Shown here: positions 1 to 10,443 of the stretch, in pieces
How the letters are laid out: each line of letters opens with the position of its first letter
How positions within the stretch are numbered: the stretch's first letter is position 1
NCBI GenBank assembly: GCA_007922225.1
Contig: ML679956.1
Span: 13,489,049-13,553,048, forward strand
Length of the DNA stretch: 64,000 nt
Reading direction: 5' to 3'
Origin: Emydura subglobosa
Taxonomy: Eukaryota; Chordata; Testudines; Chelidae
Position numbers and translations under genes: made by a program
Notes under the pieces: model-generated
What the model saw: the letters and a program-made list of their open reading frames with translations, nothing else
What the model was told of the DNA's origin: nothing
The model's database searches: none

Positions 1-292
1 TTTCACAATTACACAATAAAACAAGGTTCACAATATCACAGCTGGGTTCTTACTTCACTTCAGTTTGTTCTTATATCTCACTGACTGACTGGCTATGCCC
101 CACCCCTTATATACCCAAGAGGGCTTGGCTGACAACATTCTAGGAGGTTTAAGGAAAATGTAGTTCTCAGAAAGTCTGAAAGATTCCAGAAGATTCTACA
201 AAGCTCCAGAAAATTCTAGGTTGTTTGTGAAAAATGACTCCATGTATGGAATATCTGAAATATTTTACTTCAAACATTCTATTTTCCCTTTT
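1..292 (-). mobile_element. Probable LTR-retrotransposon LTR fragment, cut by the window edge
   Basis: Read on the minus strand, this stretch ends in an A/T-rich segment containing TTTTATTGTG. About 100 bases upstream of that end lies a clean TATA-like box (complement of TTATATAC at 107-114) next to a GGGG-rich stretch. Before the TATA box are several imperfect repeats of the type GATTCCAGAAGATTCTA. A TATA box with short upstream direct repeats is the layout of an LTR U3/R region. No terminal TG/CA pair or target duplication can be seen because the element runs off the window, and no internal retroviral protein is visible. It could instead be an unrelated promoter-like repeat. Confidence 0.3.
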
Positions 293-311
293 GTCACTAA
301 CAACAAAAATA

Positions 312-395
312 GCAGCCCGAGCCTGGTGCCCCCAAGCCCAGCACTCCAGGCAATCACCTGGGACGCCTGCCCCTAAATCCGGCCCTGCACCATAT
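312..395 (-). mobile_element. Fragment of a GC-rich DNA-transposon-like repeat
   Basis: A GC-rich island in AT-rich surroundings. On the minus strand it begins GGTGCAGGGCCGGATT, and CAGGGCCGG-type ends are typical of short non-autonomous DNA transposons in reptile genomes (general knowledge, not checked here). No second end and no target duplication are visible, so this is only a fragment. Confidence 0.22.
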
Positions 396-1346
396 CTTCT
401 CTATCACTGGGCTTTAATGCAGCAGGAACTGCCCATTGCACTCAAGTTGTTTGTAGAGCTGCACTAACTTGTGAATAATGATCATCCATCATGAGCTACT
501 TGCTGGTAGGAAAAAAATACTAAACATTTGATTGAGGAGCCACACTCTTAAGTTTCAGGAATAAAATGAGATCACATCAATAGCTCCTCATGAGTAAATT
601 GGTATCTATATTTGGCTGTGAATTAAGAAGCAAAACACAAAAAACTGAGTGGCTGAACAATCCATCTCAGTCGACTGAGGAAATGATGGGGTGCCAAGCA
701 CAAGACGCAAAGATGACTCTGCTAACCGTCTGAATAGGAGCCCACTAGTTGCAGTTATTAGGCTGAATTCTGACCCTTGCAATGGGAAAGTAAGCAGCAT
801 GTGCACCCCTTACACTCATATACGATACCTTTTGCACTAGTCTGACCATTCAGCCGCTCTATGGTCTTGGACAATTGGAGCCTCAGAAGGAGACAGGAAG
901 CTTATGAAACTATCTCATAAGTAAATCTATTTTAATAAAGAATCCAAATCTTGTTGAAAATTCCTTGCTGATCACTTCCCATTCACTACTTTCTACACCA
1001 ACCATCATTTCAATGCCTCACATGGCCTTTCCTTCTTTTGAGGTTTAATAGATGTATTCCTAACAGCAGAAGTCAGACTGTGGACACTTGCCAAGACTAT
1101 CCCTAATAATTCTGCATCTTGCAAAGGAAGGGAGACATTAAAATGAGCACTTTGATTCCTTTTCTTTTGCAAATATTTGCAGACAGCTTTAAAAAAATGA
1201 ATTATTTTGCACTGGTGTTGCTGATGGATTACTATGTCTGAACCTCTTTATCCAAAAATCAATCGAGAACAGATTACAGAGTTGTTTGTATCTTCAGAGT
1301 GGTAGGTAATACTAAACTGGAAAAGAAAAGAAGAGGGATATTGAAC
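396..1346. other. No gene recognised
   Basis: AT-rich unique-looking DNA. Open frames here are short, lack recognisable motifs and have no splice context. I see no repeat structure apart from short A/T runs. Confidence 0.5.
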
Positions 1347-1352
1347 CTCTAG

Positions 1353-1588
1353 GGTTGGTCTACAATTGAATATTTTGCACTAGCATAGGTACTAGTGTAG
1401 CTGCATCAGTGCAAACCACTAGTGTAGATATGCATGCTTGTGTAAATAGTGACTTGTACAAGTGCATTTTACCTTGATTTGGAGCCATGGATAGTCAGAC
1501 CCGCACAAGTAATTTTTTTTACACTGGAGCAATGTATCTATTTTTGCAGCTACATACACTGGTGCAAAAAATCCCAGTGTAGACCAAT
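1353..1588. mobile_element. Short inverted-repeat DNA element (MITE) with GTCTACA-type ends
   Basis: A 236-bp non-coding element. The left end GGTTGGTCTACA and the right end TGTAGACCAAT are inverted copies sharing at least 10 bases (TTGGTCTACA), and TTTTGCAC recurs just inside both ends. A perfect 6-base direct repeat CTCTAG flanks it at 1347-1352 and 1589-1594, as expected of a target duplication. The inside repeatedly carries CACTAGTG-like and GTGTAG-like words. It has no coding capacity. The superfamily is uncertain; the GTCTACA word is shared with the Harbinger ends at 10,017 and 14,024. Confidence 0.6.
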
Positions 1589-1596
1589 CTCTAGAT

Positions 1597-1766
1597 CAGT
1601 GGTTCTCAACCTCTTTGCCATTGTGGGCCACATATGCAGCTCTCTGTGGGTTATGTGGGCTGCATCCACACAAAATATATACTATCTGTATGGCCCTGAG
1701 GATGTCACATGGGCCGCAGCTCTGTGCTGATTGGGCCACAAGCGGCCTGAGGGTTGAGAACCACTG
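1597..1766. mobile_element. Non-autonomous hAT element (MITE), 170 bp
   Basis: Perfect 15-base terminal inverted repeats, CAGTGGTTCTCAACC at the left and its complement at the right, enclose 140 bases of GC-rich non-coding DNA. The element is flanked by a perfect 8-base target duplication CTCTAGAT at 1589-1596 and 1767-1774. An 8-base duplication with CA-G-starting ends is the hallmark of hAT transposons. The left duplication overlaps the CTCTAG duplication of the neighbouring MITE, so this element landed exactly at that junction afterwards. Confidence 0.85.
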
Positions 1767-1774
1767 CTCTAGAT

Positions 1775-2399
1775 GCAAATAGAGTTGAAAAAAAAAAGAT
1801 AGGGCCAAGATTCTCAGCCAGTATAAATTGGTGTCCTTCCATTGAACTCAGACATCGTCAAAGCTTCTTTGATTTACACCAGATGAAAATCTGAGAGCAT
1901 GTGTGAAAAAAGCTTTCATTCAGTAACTGTAGTTACACCAGAGGGATTTCTTTAAAAAGTATTTCATAGTTAAGAGTGTGTGCAAACAAAGGGTTCTGAG
2001 CTATGTTCTATTTCTCTGGTCATACAAAGCAGGACTGCATTTACATTCTAAAAACAGATAGCCAAGAACAGAAGGTCCATTTTGTTATTGTAGGCTTCTT
2101 CGGCTTCTTTTTAAATTTCACTTTAGTAGAAAGAAAACGTACTCGTTTTCCAATTCTGCCTGTTGAATTATTCACTGAAAGTGTTCCACTGATATTTCTC
2201 ATCTGCTAGAGGGCTTGCAATTCTAACAATTCCTTTTTGGTCTTGAGCTGTAATCAGAGTAATTAACAGTCCATTAAAAACCTCAACAACATAGACAGTG
2301 TTTGGATGTGCTTGGGATGGAACAGGCCCTGCCCCTGAGTCTAAAGCTCAGTCAGAGGTAGATCCTAAGTAGAATTAATTCTAAACGATGTTCTACCAT
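1775..2399. other. No gene; weak palindromic repeat at about 1815-1900
   Basis: No coding exon is seen. At about 1815-1900 GGTGTCCTTCCATTGA and GATTTACACCAGATGAAAATCT resemble the small foldback repeats found elsewhere in the window (for example 40,817-40,899), in degraded form. The rest is unassigned. Confidence 0.35.
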
Positions 2400-2508
2400 A
2401 TAGGTGGGGAGCTCTAATTGTACTGACCTCCTTTGTAAAGCATTCTGAGGTACAGATGAAAAGTACTATATAATAGCTAGGTATTAATTATTATTATTAA
2501 TTAATAAT
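2400..2508 (+). mobile_element. 3' tail of a MIR/CORE-type SINE
   Basis: The order ACTGACCTCCTTTGTAAAG, then TCTGAGGTACAGATGAAAAG, then CTATATAATAGCTAGGTATTA, followed by an (ATT)n-like tail, is the 3' end of a vertebrate CORE-SINE/L2-tailed SINE. The body upstream is too degraded to place. The AT-rich tail is the insertion site of the hAT element that follows. Confidence 0.55.
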
Positions 2509-2916
2509 TAGGGTTATCATATTTCAGGTTCCCAAAAAAGAGGACACTGACGGAGAGGCGGGGGAGTTGGAGGGAGGGTATAGTTGGGGGTGCTGGAAGG
2601 CGTACCTGTGGTGGGGGTACTAACTGGAGGTGGGGACAGTGTCACTCCCTGTTATGGTGGCAGGGTGTCTGGCACAAGCTCAGGATGCAGCGACAGCTAT
2701 CAGTCAGAGCTTCCCTGTGGGATCCCCTCCCCAGAATGGGGAGCCGGCAGAGTTGCCCACCTTGCATTTTAGTTTTTATAGACATGAAGATCTGAAGGTT
2801 TTTTTTTTGTTTTTTTTTACTGACACGTTAAACTTTTTACTGACATCACTAAAATACCATAAACAATACAATAATGTCACAATATTATAATCGTGTCATA
2901 ATGTCACAGTAATGTC

Positions 2917-5900
2917 ACTTTACGTCACAGTCTCCTGTTGCCTCTTGTGGTCATACCTGGACACGTTTGCTGACCTGATCATTTCCTTACTTGGTTTGAA
3001 GTTTGTGCTGTTTTTAATTGCAGTCTTCACTGTCAGAATTCCATCCAGCATTTCTGTGTACAGCTGATTTCTTACGTCTGTTTTTATGAGATTCATTTGA
3101 CAAAATATGCATTCCACTTCTGCAGTACTGTGTGGCAAAGCCAATATATTCACGGAGAACCTGGAAAGCATAGGGAAGCATGGCTTTCAGCTGGGCGTTG
3201 ACAAAAGTGAAATTTGGTGCCAGTATTCATCAATTGTCAGCTCTCCTTGAAAATCTGTTAAGTCTGTCACTTGGTACTCCATGAATTCCTTTTCCAGTAT
3301 ATCAATTTGTGGGAAAAGCATTGCAAGCTGGACAATGTTTTCTGAACTCGCTGTACTTTTACAGCTTGATTGAAGAACTCGTACCAATTTCAGCACCTTG
3401 TTGTTAATTGGCATACATTATCTTACACTGTTCTCTGCTTTTAAATAAAACTGAAGCACATTCTCCATGAACAGATCTATGGCATGTTGGTTCTCTACTT
3501 CTTGTAGTGGTCTTCTCTTGTGCTTTGAAGTTGCTTGAATCCATGACATCAAACTGTTGCAGATCCTCTGCTTTCAGATTAACTACAGCAGAGGGCACAA
3601 TGAAATAGGCCATGATTGTTTTTAACAGTGTTACGCATTCATCATGCAGCAAAGCAATATTTGGAGAGTTCTGTTGGCAAAGCTTGTTAAAGTTGACAAA
3701 CACTGGTAATACGGTGGCCAAAAAAAGGAAATAACATTTTGTGACAGGATCCAACAGTTGCTGAGCAATTCGTTCTACTGTAACTACCCTGTCATTTTCA
3801 TCAGTTGATTGAAAATAACTTACAAGGGCGTCATACTGGTTTAGCACTCTTTGAACATACTCCAAAAGGCTAAGCCATCGTGTTATTGAACACAGCTTCA
3901 GTATCTTAATTGTGCCTGCTTCAACAAATCCTTGAAAGTTTTTCTAAAGTTGCTGCCTTTTGCAACTGTTTGAGAAATGACTGTGAATATCTGTAGACAG
4001 TTGTTCCATGGTGTTTGGCAGCGCCTTGCAGGTATTGGAAGAGCAAAGGGCAACAATGTGACAGCTACAATGAATGTGAAAAATATTAGACTGCACTTCT
4101 CTGAATCTTGACAGCACGGTGTTTTTTGCCCCGTTCATTACATTAGCTCCATCTGTTCCAAGTGCCATTACGTTTGAAGGCGGAATGCCATTTTATTTAA
4201 AGCATGACAATATTGCAGCAAAAATGGATTCCACATCAGCTTTGGAAATGTCCACTAAGCGATAGAATTTGTACTGTGCTTTTCCCATCTCATAATAGAA
4301 ATATATTACTACAAAAAGCAACTTTCTGGGTTGTAGTAACATTGGTAGATTCATCTTATAGCAACATAAATGAATGTTGTTTTTTTAATTTATCCACCAG
4401 GTCTCTTTTTAATTCTTTGCTTAAAACATTCTTCACAAGCATTGACAACTTGGTCCTTTTGCAGTGCACTTCTTTGGCAATTTTTGAGTTAGCAAACCAG
4501 TCCCCCACACAGTCACTTAGGTCATCCATCAAACTTAAGGGCACTGTGACAAAGCTCTTCCTCTACCTCAGTGGGTCCAGCGCTTCCTTCTAGTGGTAGG
4601 TCAGGGAACTGCTTCACCCCTTAGTGTTCCTCCATCCTCTGGTTGCCAGGGAGGGTAATACAGCCTCTCTAAGATGGCCACTCCCTGATGGTTCCTGCTC
4701 CTGTCTCTGGTTCTCACAGGTCCTTGCCTCTTCACTGGGGCTCTTGCCCCTCCAGTGAATGGCCGGTATGGGGTCAGGGCGGCCCAGTACTACCCTCAAC
4801 TCCGGGCCCTAACCCAGGGACCCTACAACTAGAAGCCTTGTGCTGTGGCTTTAGGAAAGCTGCTAGCTTCCCTGGGTTACTTCCCCATGCCTCTTGACTT
4901 AATGTCCATACCCTGCTGGGACAGAGGCCCTTCTTGGCCTCCTTGCCAGGGGAAGTTCTTGACCTCTGACAGCCTCACTGGGTGTGGCAGTGCTGAACCA
5001 AACATCCAGTTCTATCTTCCCCTTCTGGTAGGGCCTTTTCCCTCAGGCCTCCAGACCTGGGAAAGGTCCTTTTCCCCTCTTCGGGCACGGGTTTTCACTC
5101 CCCCAGTCTTTGTACCTGCAGGGTTCTCTTCCACCAACGTTTTGCTCCTTCTCCTAAACCCTCCTGGTTTCTGACAGCATCTTGCCTGCTCACACACACT
5201 GGTAGCTCATCTCACTCTCACAACTCCAGCCACACCATTTCTCTTGAGGGGAGGCTTTTAACAGGTCCTGGGCGGGGCCTTGATTGGCTCCAGGTGTGTT
5301 AATTAACCTGCAGTAACTCCTGTTCAGCTACCAGGGGAAAAGGGACTTGCTGAACCTGGGGCTAATATATTGGTCTTCTGGCACTCTCTGATAGTCATCT
5401 AGTCTGACCCTGTCACAGCACATTATTTTGCACAATACAGTTTACCATTTTAAGTTCGGACTCTGTTCCCTGCTGATGAAATTTTGATGTTTCAGAATCA
5501 TCATTCTTTGTTTTTGCAAGAAAATTAGCAATTCCTGATGGCCAGGATCAGGCTGTAGCAATACTGGCGTGTTTCACACTCTTTGCATGACTCCTGGTAT
5601 TTCTCACACCACCATGTGCAATGCTGAATGTCTTCTTGCTTTTATTATTAACATCTTCTTGAATCCAGTATTTAAATTCAACTTCTTTACTCCAGGAGGA
5701 CTGAAATGAACACAGTCTGTTTGCAATGCTTTCGTGTTTACCTTTTTTCTGAGGAATTGATGACGTTTCCTCATCTGCCACATTTTTTCTTGACTCAGCC
5801 ATGCTTCCTGTGGCTGAGCAGAAGTGGCGCATACCATGTGTCTCTGAGGCTGGGGGCCAACGATTGCGTTTGCACTCTCTGTCCAACACCAAATGGGCTC

Positions 5901-6063
5901 CACCTATTCGGAGTGGAGGGGAGCCAAACACCTTCAGCCCCTGCCTTTCCCTGGCCGAGGTGACAGCACGGCGCTTGCTAGCAACCCCGCCTGCATCGGA
6001 CCGCACGTGCTTTACAGTCCCAGCCGGCAACTGTTGGGAAAGGGTTCCCTGGACCAAGTGCAT
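2917..6063 (-). pseudogene. hAT transposase pseudogene (zinc-finger/DDE/hATC type)
   Basis: A transposase would cut and paste the surrounding element in the nucleus. Read on the minus strand, the N-terminal part (about 5.83-5.55 kb) has a BED/TTF-like segment with FKYWIQEDV and a later RNTRSHAKSVKH, but the expected first cysteines are replaced (FSIAHGG). The middle has an acidic motif DESTNVTTTQ near 4.35 kb directly after an in-frame TAA, then GTDGANVMNGAKN (about 4.15 kb) and IHCSCH, typical of the hAT catalytic core. The C-terminal end (3.11-2.95 kb) has ALPHSTAEVECIFCQMNLIK, the hAT dimerisation domain. Several frameshifts and stops break it, and the 4545-5417 element splits it. It cannot make an active enzyme. 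Confidence 0.75.
4545..5417. mobile_element. 873-bp non-autonomous DNA element nested in the hAT transposase
   Basis: It begins TGTGACAAAG and ends CCTGTCACA, giving inverted ends TGTGACA/TGTCACA. The tetranucleotide GCAC is duplicated at 4541-4544 and 5418-5421. Removing the element plus one GCAC brings the hAT coding frame back into register across the gap (LKMVNCIVQNNV on one side, LSLMDDLSD on the other), which proves the borders. The interior is C/T-rich with no protein of its own. A related element lies at 29,465-30,178. The superfamily is not clear: a 4-base duplication fits some CACTA/Chapaev-like or other cut-and-paste families. Confidence 0.75.
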
Positions 6064-7340
6064 GGATCAGCTGTGTAGTGCAGAGGAGAGGTAGCACTGC
6101 CTGGCTGGAGAGATGGGAAGGGGAGAGGGGGAAATGAGGGTGAGGAGCAGGAGCAGGAAAGGGAGAAATGTTGGGCCGCAGGATGGTGAGGAGAGATGGG
6201 GAAGGCTCCAGGGAGCAGTGGCAGCAATCCCGCCACAGGCAGGATCGGGGGCTCCAGGTGCAATGGCGCATCCCCCCTGGGGAGCACCAAGGGGCCCCCC
6301 CATGCATCTTACCTGGGACTGTGCCCTGCTGGTGCTCAGCCAGGCTCATCGTGTGCAGCAACTGCCACCATGGGAGGCACTGAGTCTGCTCCTGAACAGC
6401 CAACCAGGACATAGCTGAGCCAGCTCTTGCTAGTTAGCGGCTGGCCTGACAACTGCAAGACAGTGCCCCGGAGCCCAGCTCACCTCTCCTTTCCCTGCTG
6501 CACTGTGCCAGGGGTCTCTGTCTGCCCTCCAGTTCCAGTCCTTCCCTGAATCAGCTGGGCGCTGAGCTGAGACTGGGAGCAGGACTGGGAGCTGCTGTGC
6601 TTCCCAGTTCTCCCTCAGCTGTCAACCCCTCATCACTTGCCCCGGCCCCAGCCGGCCCACCTTCCCAAGCCAGCACCCGGCCCTCTCACGCCCCCCTAAC
6701 CCTTGTCGGTCTGCCACTGTTGAGTGTAGCCATAGGGTGGGCAGCAGTAGCAGCTGGCAGCACAGGGAGCTGGGAAGGCAGTCGGCAGCTGAGGTCGGCC
6801 AGCGGGTGAGTGGGGTTGGGAGAGCTCGGGTGGGCTAAAGCCGGGGGAGCAGACGGGGCTGTGCGCGGGGCAGGTGCCGGGAGACACGGGCTCTTGTGGC
6901 CGGTCCCGGGCAGGGTTAGTGGTGGGGCTGGTCCCAACTCAGAGCTGGAGAGGATGATGAGCCCAGCGTGACACTGCCGGAGCCGCCTGAGTCCCATTCC
7001 CTGTGGGCTGCTTGGTAGCACTGGAGGAGCAGCGACTGCAGCAGGCGTCCAGGCCAGCAGCAGGGCAGGATGGGGAGTGGGCTGTGGCTGGGTGCCTGAG
7101 CTGTGGCTGGCGGAAGTGGCAGCGTCTCAGGGAGTCGGGCAGTGCCGGTGGCTGGGGGCGGCCAGTGGGGCCGGGAGAGCTCGGATTTGAAGCTTCTCCT
7201 CACAGGCTGGGACTCAGAAGGCGAGAGACTTTGAGAGGCGTGTCTTCATGGACCACAACTGAACCACAACACCTTTGGCAGACCTCATGGATTGACCCCC
7301 AGCAGACAGGTTCTATTTTTACTGACATTTGTATTTATTA
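5800..7340. other. GC- and CpG-rich 5' region of the hAT element
   Basis: A strong composition shift inside the hAT borders. Many overlapping open frames on both strands arise from the GC richness; none has a recognisable motif, so I do not call them genes. A segment resembling GGCCAG-GGG...GGAGAGCTCGG occurs twice (near 6800 and near 7160). The position, just upstream of the transposase start on the minus strand, suits a promoter/5' leader. Confidence 0.45.
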
Positions 7341-7373
7341 ACAGACAGCAGTAAAATGGCACATTTTTTTACT

Positions 7374-7396
7374 AACTGTCCATCTGATGGACAGTT
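7374..7396. repeat. Near-perfect hairpin, 11-bp arms, 1-base loop
   Basis: AACTGTCCATC (7374-7384) is followed, after a single T, by its exact complement GATGGACAGTT (7386-7396). Allowing one mismatch extends the arms to 14 bases. It lies in the subterminal part of the hAT element, where such palindromes may be transposase binding sites; that role is inference. Confidence 0.6.
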
Positions 7397-7619
7397 GGTA
7401 ACCCTGGGGGCGTGGTGGGCGAGTCAGCTGCAGTCAGCTGCAGTTGCAGGAGAGGGACCGATCGGGAAGTGGACCATTCGGGACTCTTTCTAAGCTACAA
7501 TATCTGCTCTGCAAAAATCCCGGACATTTCCTGTTACTTGAAAAATCTACCCGGGCAGAAGAGGGAGCCTCAAAAAAAAGAGGCAATGTCTGGGAAAACT
7601 CAGGCATATAGTAACCCTA

Positions 7620-9827
7620 TTATTAATTGAAGGTCCCAGACTGGCAGAGGCTAGAAGTACAGTGAAATTACTGGGTCTTATGCTGCATATTTGAAATTAA
7701 CAGAATTTTTGTCGTTGATTTCAGTAGCAATAGGATCAAACCAATTGTCATCGGTCCTTTGTTGGGTGTTCACAGAAAAAGTATTTCATATCATACAGCA
7801 GTGCCCCTCCTGCCAACTCAAGGAACTGGGGCAATTGGCAACTGTCCAGATTTCCTCCAGCAAAGGGATTTTTATGATGTAGGGAGGAACTGAAAGGGAA
7901 TATGGAGGACTCTTAGGTCATTGGCTGCTCCCAGTGCTCTACAAATAATCAAAGGTTTGGAACAAGAAGAAATTAGAAAACATTTTTTAGGGCTCTTGTA
8001 GAGTAAAAGGTGCCCACCCTTTAGTGGCCCTATCTAGCCAAAGCAGAACAATCTTCATGGTGTGTCCTCAGGGATCTTACACTAGCAACTGCCCTGGTCA
8101 AACACACTTTAATTTCCATAACCCCCTTCTCCAGCCTCAGTAAAAATACACGTTACTGTGACTTAAAAGGAACACACAATTTCTTATGGTTCTCAAACAT
8201 AGGAGCTGAACTGTAATCTGTATGTGTCTGCGGTATGCATAGATAATTGACTAGCCAACACACAATATGAGGTATTACATTGACCCTTCACCTCAGGGTC
8301 ATACAAGCTGTGTTCTTAGAAGCATTCCCTGCAGAAAATAGGTGTATATATTTCCCACACTATATGCCAATCTGCACTGGGGCTTGATAGGTCAGAATCC
8401 AAGTAATTTATCTTATTTCCCCACCCCACGCCAGAGCAGTGTATTGGAGATTCTCTACTGCACTTGGAGATACTGTCTCTGCTACTGTTTCTGGGAAGAT
8501 AATCTGCTAAGAAAGAATGTGAGAACTATTACACAAATAAACACTGCTAACCTTTCAACTGTACATCCAAAGATTTTTTCATTATTGCAGCAGCAGCTTT
8601 CTTGAACAGATAGAAAGTAAAATGTGCTTACTAATGTGTCAAACAAGACAGGGAAAAACATGCTCCTATTCAGTAAAGAGGACTGCTCTTTATGAAAATT
8701 TCCCACCAAAATGTTATCATAACTACTCAGTTCCCCATAGGACATGACAAACCGTATGGTAAATCTACTCTCTTAGGTTAGGTGGGAATGTAGATTTAGG
8801 GATCATCTCTGAGCCTGCATGGAACAAATTCTGAATTTCCAAAAAACATTTCCTATAAGTGATGGTTTGTTTTCCCTTTCCTTAGGTATGGGCCATTCAC
8901 TTGTCAAGATCAGACTGGAAGCAATTTCTTGGATGTTTTCAAAGGCAGGGAAGTGTTTTACACTTTGAGTGCCACCCAAATGAGAGGAAAGCCTGTCCCA
9001 GCTCATAGAAGTGTCAGTTTGAGTCAGTTATAATCTGACTGAGCCACATTGCAAGATAGAAATTTTGCATCTATGCATGTGTTTAGTTTGCTACCAAGAT
9101 ATAGGTGTAGTGATCATGTGGGATATAATGATCAATATTAATACTTTTTTAAAAGAGATTTCTGCATTAAAATTCACTCTAATTGTCAATTGCATTCTTA
9201 GGCAGAAATCATCCCCTAATAAAGGAAATGTTTTCAAATATCCTGGAGGGCAATCAAGAAAAAAAAAATCCTATAAAGATCCATCTATTCTGCAACAATG
9301 ATCTAACAACACAGAAGCAAAATGCAGAAAAAAATAGTAGTCAAATACAGAATATCATTTACATTACAGTTGATCTTGTCACATCATATACTGTATCGGC
9401 CTCTGCTATAAACAATTTACTAAAATGATTCAGTTACCCTAAATAGGCCTGGCTAAAGCAACAACCTTGCACTATTCAGCAGGTAGTTCATCAAGACATC
9501 TAAACCATGAAAAGGTAGATCATGCCCTTAGTTAAATGCTGTACAGCTCAGAAATAAGAACATTTTAGTTCCACTGGCCAGACAAAATAAGCAATCAATA
9601 TTAAGTTGGTGAAATATCAAATAAAATGTGCTATGTTGAATCTTGATTGGACTTTACTAAGCAATCAGAAAGAAGGCTTGAAATGAATTCTTTATTCCAG
9701 GAAGCTCATGTAACTGTTTTCTCTCTATATCTCTCTAAGTACTTACATAGTCTCCATCACTGTCATATATTTGAGCACCTCCCAAGTATTTTATGGCAAT
9801 AGAAATAGCAATAAAATATATCAATAA
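7620..9827. other. No gene recognised
   Basis: Unassigned AT-rich DNA between the hAT element and the CR1. Open frames are all short (under 90 codons), without motif support. No clear repeat is visible. Confidence 0.5.
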
Positions 9828-10443
9828 ATTCTAAGTCCTGAGGGACCATTATGATCATCTAGTCTGACCTGCTGTATTGTATGGGCCATAGAACTTCCTC
9901 AAATAATTCCTAGAACATATTTTTTAGAAAAACATCCAATCTTGATGTTAGAATTGTCAGTGATGGTGAATCCACCATGACCCTTGATAAATTGTTCTGG
10001 TAGTTAATTACTCTCAGGATATGTCTACACTGCATAGTGAAGTTGACTTACTTTAAATTGACTTTCACCCACCAATTTTTAGAAGTTGCAGGAGCGTGTT
10101 CACACCATGCTTCTTGTGCCGGGCTTGTGCATCCACACTCACCACGCTTGGGTCAACATTCAAAGCAGTGCACTGTGGATTGCTATCCCACAGTGCAATT
10201 AGTCACGGAGGCTGTTGGGAAAATTTTCATCGTCCCATGATGCAACACTCCTTCCGCCTCCCTTCTTGCCCCAAACAAACAGGAAACCGTTTTTGCACCG
10301 TTTGTTTATTCCGCACGCTCGCCATTGCTGAAGAGACATGGAGCCTGCTCAACTCTGCACTATTATTGTGAGCATCACAAATACATCATGGCTTATCCTG
10401 GATTATTTTCAAAGGTGAGAGAGAACCCGAAGCACAGACAACA

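Larger units (their letters stand above)
2509..7619 (-). mobile_element. Full-length hAT DNA transposon, decayed
   Basis: This 5,111-bp element has both ends. The left end TAGGGTTATCATAT and the complement of the right end, TAGGGTTACTATAT, are terminal inverted repeats differing by two bases. The flanks TTAATAAT (2501-2508) and TTATTAAT (7620-7627) match at 7 of 8 positions, an aged 8-bp target duplication as expected for hAT. Inside is a minus-strand transposase pseudogene at the left and a GC-rich 5' region at the right (about 5.8-7.3 kb). It sits in the AT tail of a SINE. An 873-bp element (4545-5417) later inserted into its coding part, so the original length was about 4.2 kb. Confidence 0.8.

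Noticed and set aside
4204..4593. 129-codon plus-strand frame
   Set aside because: It is the antisense shadow of the hAT transposase and crosses into the nested element.
5800..7340. Many overlapping GC-rich open frames on both strands
   Set aside because: They arise from the GC-rich 5' part of the hAT element; no motif, no consistent start or splice pattern.
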